Shown one piece after another: positions 58,763 through 64,000 of a DNA stretch of 64,000 nucleotides (within the stretch, counting starts at the first letter, position 1; each line of letters begins with the position of its first letter). Below the pieces are notes generated by a model, which saw only the letters and a list, made by a program, of their open reading frames with translations, made no database searches and had not been told where the DNA came from. The position numbers were made by a program, and so were the translations under genes. Source of the stretch: an uncultured Eubacterium sp. (GTDB taxonomy: Bacteria > Bacillota > Clostridia > Lachnospirales > Lachnospiraceae); assembly GCA_910584645.1 (NCBI GenBank), contig CAJUAU010000006.1:1-64000 (forward strand), in the 5' to 3' direction.

Positions 58763-60205
58763 TTATTCATATTGATAATACGGCCAGACACGATCCTTCC
58801 CCTCCAGCGCCTCTACTTCTTCCCAAATTTCAATATTTCGGAACGGTGCCGTAAAATATGGAAGATACCAGTCCAGATCTTCTTCTGTCAAATACATAAA
58901 TTCCCCACTCTGGAAATCATAACAGGCCAGCGTGATTTTGTCACTTTCCGGATGACAGACTTCCATGTAACATCTTTCATCCGTCATCTCCACACATCTT
59001 CCCCGGCTGTAGTAACGATCATAAGACAATTCTTTATTCCACTTCCTCCGGGGCTTTTTATACGCAAGACATTCTGTCAGCACTTTATCATAATGGAGCT
59101 CTCCTCCGCTTTCCGGTTCCAGATAAACTAAAATATGTCTGCTGCATACGTCTTTTTTATCCTGCCAGATTATCTCAAACTGCATATACAGACGTTTCCC
59201 ACTCATAAACATCCCTATGGGATAATAACCTTCATCTGGCTCCGCATCTTCTGGCAGCAGCCCATTCTGCAGAAGCAGCCCTCTCAACTGCTTTTCCGAC
59301 ACAGCTTTCTCCCGGCTGCCATCCTCCACATTATATTTCATAACGGAAAAGGGCATGGCATATGTCTCGGAATAGTACACATCCTTTCCTATGGCAGCAT
59401 GTGCCTCCCCCCAGACCATTTCACCGGATATTTTCGTAATCTCTTCCGAATCCAGTTTCTGCCAGTAAAATCCCTCCTCTTCTCCCATCCTCAGATAGAC
59501 ATAACCGTCCACCACTGAAAGTACTCTGCTATCATAATTTCTTTCATCTCTATCTAAATTTCCTATAAATCTTTTCTCCTTTAGATCATATTTTTGGTAT
59601 ATTCCAGAATTGGTTATATACAACAGATACCGTCCGTCACAATAGGCACAGATATTGATCCCCTTTTTATCTGTCATTAAGCGTTGCTCTTTCTGGATAT
59701 TCAGCCGGTTCTTCTCGATGGGAGCCCGGTATAAACTGTCAGTAGTCGAATCCTCTTCCGGATCCTTACTCTCATCCCACACAACATAGTAGACCCAGTC
59801 ATCATCCACATAGCACAGGGCATTTACATCCTTTCGGCTGATCTCCCGTTCTGTACCCTCTGAAAGATCCCGCTCCATGAGCACCCAGTCTGACTGTTCC
59901 TTTCTGCCTCCTTCATCTTTCCGCAGATAATAAAAATTATTTTCACTGAAAAACCAGTTGTCCCTGTCTTTTTTCCTTCTCTTTTCCACGGGAATTTTTT
60001 TCACAGCTCCGCCGGAAACTGCCTCTTCCCACACCGCTCCTCCAGAGACCGCCCCCCCGGATACCGCACCTCCGGAGACTGCCCCTCCGGAAGCTGTCCG
60101 TTCCCTGGAATGTCCTGAAAACTCACCGCCGCAGCCGGCACAGATCCCCGCTGCTAACGCTATTAACAGCATCAGCCCTGTCATTCTGTGTAGTTCTCCT
60201 CTCAT
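58763..60205 (-). CDS. Paralogous lipoprotein 4 of the array
   Basis: A 480-residue lipoprotein with the RGELHRM leader, CAGCGGEF lipobox and the longest linker type: six pentapeptides, five of the SGGAV form and one WEEAV. The body includes WFFSENNFYYLRKDEGG, CYVDDDWVYYVVWD, LYRAPIEKNRLNIQKEQ, GYVYLRMGEEEGFYWQKLD and the subfamily tail GRCVEMTDERCYMEV, LACYDFQSGEFMYLTEEDLD and WYLPYF. Members 4, 5 and 6 form one close subfamily. The start at 60205 follows GGAGGG supplied by repeat copy B. Confidence 0.82.
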   Translation of the reverse strand: MRGELHRMTGLMLLIALAAGICAGCGGEFSGHSRERTASGGAVSGGAVSGGAVSGGAVWEEAVSGGAVKKIPVEKRRKKDRDNWFFSENNFYYLRKDEGGRKEQSDWVLMERDLSEGTEREISRKDVNALCYVDDDWVYYVVWDESKDPEEDSTTDSLYRAPIEKNRLNIQKEQRLMTDKKGINICAYCDGRYLLYITNSGIYQKYDLKEKRFIGNLDRDERNYDSRVLSVVDGYVYLRMGEEEGFYWQKLDSEEITKISGEMVWGEAHAAIGKDVYYSETYAMPFSVMKYNVEDGSREKAVSEKQLRGLLLQNGLLPEDAEPDEGYYPIGMFMSGKRLYMQFEIIWQDKKDVCSRHILVYLEPESGGELHYDKVLTECLAYKKPRRKWNKELSYDRYYSRGRCVEMTDERCYMEVCHPESDKITLACYDFQSGEFMYLTEEDLDWYLPYFTAPFRNIEIWEEVEALEGKDRVWPYYQYE

Positions 60206-60207
60206 TT

Positions 60208-60323
60208 TTATCCCTCCATCTGCGCATGTTTTTTGCGCATCACAAGTTTGGGCGTGCGCGCACAAACTTGCAGGGTGAAAATTTTATTTTTCACCCTTAT
60301 CCCTCCATCTGCGCATGTTTTTT
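60208..60323 (-). repeat. Structured intergenic element, copy B
   Basis: Between members 4 and 5, essentially identical to copy A over its length: the same hairpins TGCGC/GCGCA, CAAGTTTG/CAAACTTG and GGTGAAAA/TTTTCACC and the same flanking TTATCCCTCCATCTGCGCAT on both sides. It supplies the ribosome site of member 4. Confidence 0.85.
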
Positions 60324-60334
60324 GTGAACCAGCC

Positions 60335-61801
60335 TTATAGATAAAGATGGTACGGCCAGTCGTAATCCTTTCCCTCCAGCGCCTCATCTCCTGTCAGGAG
60401 GCTTTCTAAATTCCGGAAAGGCACCGTAAAATACGGAAGATACCAGTCCAGATCCTCTTCTGTCAGGTACACAAATCCCCCACTCTGGAAATCATAACAG
60501 GCCAGCGTAATCTTGTCGCTCTCCTGATCATGGACTTCCATATAACATCTTTCATCCGTCATCTCCACACATCTTCCCCGGCTGCAATACGCTTCGTTCA
60601 AAAACGTTCCATCAAACCAGTGCTCCTGAGGCTTATCATAGGCGAGAAATTCTGTCAATGCTTTATCATAGTGGAGCTCTCCTCCTTTTTCCGGTTCCAG
60701 ATAAACTAAGATATTTCTGCTGTACCCAACCCCAATTTTATTATCCCAGCTTATCTCAAACTGCATATACAGACGGTTCCTGCTCACAAACATTCCTGCA
60801 AGATTATAACTTTCATATGTCTTATCCTTTTCCAGCAACAGCCTATTTTGCTCAAGCAGCTCTCTCAACTGCTTTTCCGACACAACTTTCTCCCGGCTGC
60901 CATCCTCCACATTATATTTCATAACAGAAAAGGGCATGGCATATTCATCGGAATAGTACACATCCTTTCCTATGGCAGCATGTGCCTCCCCCCAGACCAT
61001 TTCACCGGTTATTTTGGTAATCTCTGCCGAATCCAGCTTCTGCCAGTAAAATTCCTCATCTTCTCCCATCCTAAGATAGACATATCCATCCACCACAGAG
61101 AGGATCTGGCTGTCGCAGTTTCTTTTATCTTTATGTAAGTTTCCGACAAATCTTTTCTTCTTTAGATCGTATTTTTTGTATGTTCCATTTCCATCCTCTG
61201 TTATATACAACAGATACCTTCCGTCACAATAAACACCCTCGACCCCAAAGACATCAATACCTTTTTTATCTGTCAAAAGGCATTCTTCTTTCCGGATATT
61301 CAACCGATTCTTCTCAATGGGAGCCCGGTATAAACTGGCAGACACCCGATCATCCACCGAGCCCCCACTCTCCCCTGCAACATAGTAGACCCAGTCATCA
61401 TCCACATAACACAGGCCGCTTAAATCCTTTCGGTTGATCTCCCGTTCTGTGCCCTCTGAGAGATCCCGCTCTATGATCACACATTCCACCGGTATCTCAC
61501 CACGCCCCTCTATTTCCCGCAGGTAATAAAAATTATTTTCACTGAAAAACCAGCTGCTCTGGTCTTTTTTCCTTCTCTTTTCCACGGAGATCTTTTTCAC
61601 GGCTCCGCCGGAAACTGCCTCTTCCCACACCGCTCCTCCAGAGACCGCTCCCCCGGATACCGCACCTCCGGAGACCGCCCCTCCAGAAGCTGCCCCTTCT
61701 CTGGAATGTCCTGAAAACTCACCGCCGCAGCCGGCACAGATCCCCGCAGCAATGGCCAACGACAGCAGCAGTCTTTTCATTCTGTGTAGTTCTCCTCTCA
61801 T
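60335..61801 (-). CDS. Paralogous lipoprotein 5 of the array
   Basis: A 488-residue lipoprotein, nearest to member 4. Leader RGELHRMKRLLLSLAIAAG differs from members 3 and 4 only in the middle. Six pentapeptides (SGGAV repeats and one WEEAV) follow CGGEF. The body shares SSWFFSENNFYYLRE, CYVDDDWVYYVAGE, LYRAPIEKNRLNIRKEE and the GRCVEMTDERCYMEVHDQES tail. It ends YDWPYHLYL. It is translated from the GGAGGG in repeat copy C. Confidence 0.82.
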   Translation of the reverse strand: MRGELHRMKRLLLSLAIAAGICAGCGGEFSGHSREGAASGGAVSGGAVSGGAVSGGAVWEEAVSGGAVKKISVEKRRKKDQSSWFFSENNFYYLREIEGRGEIPVECVIIERDLSEGTEREINRKDLSGLCYVDDDWVYYVAGESGGSVDDRVSASLYRAPIEKNRLNIRKEECLLTDKKGIDVFGVEGVYCDGRYLLYITEDGNGTYKKYDLKKKRFVGNLHKDKRNCDSQILSVVDGYVYLRMGEDEEFYWQKLDSAEITKITGEMVWGEAHAAIGKDVYYSDEYAMPFSVMKYNVEDGSREKVVSEKQLRELLEQNRLLLEKDKTYESYNLAGMFVSRNRLYMQFEISWDNKIGVGYSRNILVYLEPEKGGELHYDKALTEFLAYDKPQEHWFDGTFLNEAYCSRGRCVEMTDERCYMEVHDQESDKITLACYDFQSGGFVYLTEEDLDWYLPYFTVPFRNLESLLTGDEALEGKDYDWPYHLYL

Positions 61802-61914
61802 TTTTATCCCTCCATCTGCGCATGCTTTTTGCGCATCACAAGTTTGGGCGTACGCGCACAAACTTGCAGGGTGAAAATTTTATTTTTCACCCTTATCCCT
61901 CCATCTGCCCATTT
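61802..61914 (-). repeat. Structured intergenic element, copy C
   Basis: Between members 5 and 6. It matches copies A and B with a few substitutions: GCATGC for GCATGT in hairpin 3, and TACGCGCA for TGCGCGCA in the loop of hairpin 2. All stems remain paired. The far end reads CTGCCCATT instead of CTGCGCATG. Confidence 0.85.
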
Positions 61915-61915
61915 T

Positions 61916-63328
61916 TTATTCATAATCATTATATGGCCAGTCGTATTCTCTCCCCTCCAGCGGCTCATCTCCCCCCAGAATCCTTTCCAGGTTCCAGAAA
62001 GGCGCTGTAAAATAAGGGAGGTGCCAGTCCAGATCCGCTTCTGTCAGATACATAAATTCCCCGCTCTGAAAATCATAACAGGCCAGCGTGTTTTTGTCAC
62101 TCTCCTGATCATGGACTTCCATATAGCATCTTTCATCCGTCATCTCCACACATCTTCCCCGGCTGCAATACGCTTCGTTCAAAAACGTTTCATCAAACCA
62201 TTGCTCCTGGGGCTTATCATAGGCGAGAAATTCTGTCAGTGCTTTATCATAGTGGAGCTCTCCTCCTTTTCCCGGTTCCAGATAAACCAGGACCATTTTA
62301 TCAAATCCAACTCCCTTCTCATCATTCCATTGTGTCTGAAACTGCATATACAGACGGTTCCCGCTTACAAACATTCCTATGAGATCATACGTCCTTTCGG
62401 TTCCCGGCAGGAGCTTATTCTGCTCAAACAGCTTATCCAGCTGCTTTTCCGACACGGCTTCCTCCCGGCTGCCATTCTCCACATTATATTTCATGATAGT
62501 AAAGGGCATGGCATATTCCTCAGAATAGTAGACGTCCTTTCCCATCGCAATATGTGCCATTCCCCAGACCGTCTCATCGATTATTTTTGTCACCTCTGAC
62601 CCTTCTAGTTTTTGACAGTAAAATGCCTCTTTTTCCTCTTCTCCCATCCTCAGGTAGATATATCCATCTACCACAGAGAGTATCTGGCTCTCATCGTTTC
62701 TTTTGTCCTTATCTAATTTCCCGATAAATCTCTTCTTCTTCAGATCGTATTTTTTGTATTTTCCATCATCCGTAGTATACAACATATACCTTCCGTCACA
62801 ATAAACACCGCCAAAGGTATCGATCCCCTTCTTGTCTGTCAGGAGGCGTTCTTCCTTCCGGATATTCGCCCGGTTCTTCTCAATGGGAGCCCGGTACAGG
62901 CTGGCAGGCTCCTGATCTTCCTCCGAATCCTCGCTTTCTTCCCACACAGTATAGTAGACCCAGTCATCCTCTACATAGCACAGAGCCTGTAAATCCTTTC
63001 GTCTGATCTCCTGTTCTGTCCCCTCTGAGAGATCCCGCTCCATGAGCACACAGTCCACTGTCCCATCCCCGCTTCCTCTGACTTGCCGCACATAATAAAA
63101 ATTGTTTTCACTGTAAAACCAGCTGTTCCGGTCTTTTATCCCTCTCTTTTCCACCAGTGTTTTTTTCACGGCTCCGCCGGATACTGCCCCTTCCGACACC
63201 GCTCCTCCAGAGAGTGCCCCTCCGGAAGCTGTTCGTTCCCTGGAATGTCCGGCAAACTCACCGCCGCAGCCGGCGAAAAAACAAGCCGCCAGAAAAATAC
63301 ATAAAATATATCCTGTTTTCTTTCTCAT
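61916..63328 (-). CDS. Paralogous lipoprotein 6 of the array
   Basis: A 470-residue lipoprotein with a different signal peptide (RKKTGYILCIFLAACFFAGC) but the same CGGEFAGHSRERTASGGAL continuation and four pentapeptides. The body is close to members 4 and 5 (SWFYSENNFYYVRQ, CYVEDDWVYYTVWE, LYRAPIEKNRANIRKEE, GRCVEMTDERCYMEV) and ends REYDWPYNDYE. AGGAGG lies 8 bp before the ATG at 63328. The gap to member 7 is only 26 bp and holds no repeat element. Confidence 0.82.
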   Translation of the reverse strand: MRKKTGYILCIFLAACFFAGCGGEFAGHSRERTASGGALSGGAVSEGAVSGGAVKKTLVEKRGIKDRNSWFYSENNFYYVRQVRGSGDGTVDCVLMERDLSEGTEQEIRRKDLQALCYVEDDWVYYTVWEESEDSEEDQEPASLYRAPIEKNRANIRKEERLLTDKKGIDTFGGVYCDGRYMLYTTDDGKYKKYDLKKKRFIGKLDKDKRNDESQILSVVDGYIYLRMGEEEKEAFYCQKLEGSEVTKIIDETVWGMAHIAMGKDVYYSEEYAMPFTIMKYNVENGSREEAVSEKQLDKLFEQNKLLPGTERTYDLIGMFVSGNRLYMQFQTQWNDEKGVGFDKMVLVYLEPGKGGELHYDKALTEFLAYDKPQEQWFDETFLNEAYCSRGRCVEMTDERCYMEVHDQESDKNTLACYDFQSGEFMYLTEADLDWHLPYFTAPFWNLERILGGDEPLEGREYDWPYNDYE

Positions 63329-63354
63329 GCCAATTCCTCCTTCTGACACCATCC

Positions 63355-64000
63355 TTAAAAATCATAATTATTAGGCAGTACATCATTTATGTAACTGTAA
63401 ACCGCCGCATCCATATCCAGTATCTCCCGTTCCAGTCTCAGATTGTATAAGGTATGATACCGGCCAGAATACATCAGACACCCGCCGACATCCTTTTCCG
63501 ACACAAAACGGAGTCCGCCTGTCTTAAAATCATAATATGCCCATCTGTTCTTTTTCTTTTCCTGGTCCTCAAGATACATCAGGCATGTATCCTCCGTCAT
63601 CATCACACAGAGCCCACGGTTCATATAAGTGACGTCCCTTCCTCCGTTTCTGCCCATCTTCCAGAGCGCTTTCCCGCTATTCTCCAAAGGATTCAGACAT
63701 TGTGTCAGTTCTTTCTCCACCTGCAGGGCGCCACCGTCCTCCAGATCTTTGCTAATTACCACGATATGGCTGCAGCATGGTTTCTTATCATGACGCATAT
63801 GAATCTGGATATACAGACGGCGCGCCCGGACAAACAACCCAAAGTCCAGGTATTTGTGACTGTCACTCAGGGCGCAGTGATCATATCCCTCATTTTCAAG
63901 CAGTTGGCGGATCTCCGATACCGTGATCAGACGCCTGGCCTTCCCCTCTGCCGGGCAGCGCCAGACATCTTTTATTTCCTGAAATCCATCTGCCCAGAAC
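63355..64000 (-). CDS. Paralogous lipoprotein 7 of the array, partial at window edge
   Basis: The C-terminal 214 residues of another family member; the 5' part lies beyond the window. The frame is open to the edge, reading FWADGFQEIKDVWRCPAEG, then SEIRQLLENEGYDHCAL, GLFVRARRLYIQIHM and TCLMYLEDQEKKKNRWAYYD. It ends DVLPNNYDF, like members 1 and 2, so it belongs to their subfamily. Any start codon within this stretch would be false. Confidence 0.8.
   Translation of the reverse strand, partial: FWADGFQEIKDVWRCPAEGKARRLITVSEIRQLLENEGYDHCALSDSHKYLDFGLFVRARRLYIQIHMRHDKKPCCSHIVVISKDLEDGGALQVEKELTQCLNPLENSGKALWKMGRNGGRDVTYMNRGLCVMMTEDTCLMYLEDQEKKKNRWAYYDFKTGGLRFVSEKDVGGCLMYSGRYHTLYNLRLEREILDMDAAVYSYINDVLPNNYDF

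Noticed and set aside
58635..61914. Regularly spaced repeats that might be a CRISPR array.
   Set aside because: The repeats are over 110 bp, about 1.5 kb apart, contain several hairpins and alternate with coding genes; no cas gene is present.

Overview
The window looks like a chromosomal segment of a low-to-mid GC Gram-positive gut anaerobe, most likely a Lachnospiraceae member (Clostridia). The grounds are the gene families seen (DUF1836, DUF5057, DegV, DUF4430 proteins, a fused HisIE with an extra N-terminal domain, a stand-alone FlhB C-domain, lipoproteins with SGGAV repeats), strong AGGAGG ribosome binding sites and a gene order around ffh-rpsP-rimM-trmD typical of Firmicutes. The organism is inferred by family recognition only; no database was searched.

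Layout. 74-8.3 kb: housekeeping genes (rlmD with a C-terminal extension, a MATE pump, a MIF-type tautomerase, DUF1836, a PHP phosphatase, the helicase pcrA) and a repeat-rich gap at 5120-5614. 8.4-13.3 kb: one minus-strand operon for a DUF4430 surface protein, a complete ECF transporter (T, fused double ATPase, S) and DegV. 13.4-14.7 kb: a small AT-rich accessory patch with a decayed GNAT gene, an intact GNAT gene and a RelB/DinJ-type antitoxin with a broken toxin behind a palindromic operator. 14.7-18.2 kb: a cobalamin riboswitch and terminator in front of a second DUF4430 protein and a PQQ-like beta-propeller. The two DUF4430 loci together suggest corrinoid uptake at the surface. 18.3-25.1 kb: an orphan THI5-like binding protein, a sirtuin, metA, and the thiSGHE operon behind an unusual structured leader. 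25.1-27.3 kb: an Rpn-type nuclease, the FlhB-like small protein and rnhB.

27.4-46.8 kb: a full Gram-positive type IV pilus locus. A pilA promoter drives pilA, prepilin peptidase, a PilM-PilN fusion, PilO, four prepilin-like proteins (one very large) and a 1225-residue DUF5057 protein, ending at a terminator. The motor genes pilB, pilT and pilC lie behind hisB, hisIE and a 43-residue membrane protein in one tight minus-strand run. A plus-strand membrane glycosyltransferase sits between the two halves. 48.7-52.6 kb: ylxM-ffh-rpsP-khpA-rimM-trmD behind a near-consensus promoter, with a degenerate tandem copy of the trmD tail.

53.1-64.0 kb: a methyltransferase followed upstream by at least seven tandem paralogous lipoprotein genes, the last running off the window. 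They share a CGGE lipobox, a variable run of SGGAV-type pentapeptides and a propeller-like body. Three of the gaps between them hold almost identical structured repeats; a fourth member of this repeat family, with different stem sequence, precedes the sirtuin gene. The paralog array, its repeats, the B12-regulated DUF4430 system and the thiS leader are the parts least explained by standard annotation.
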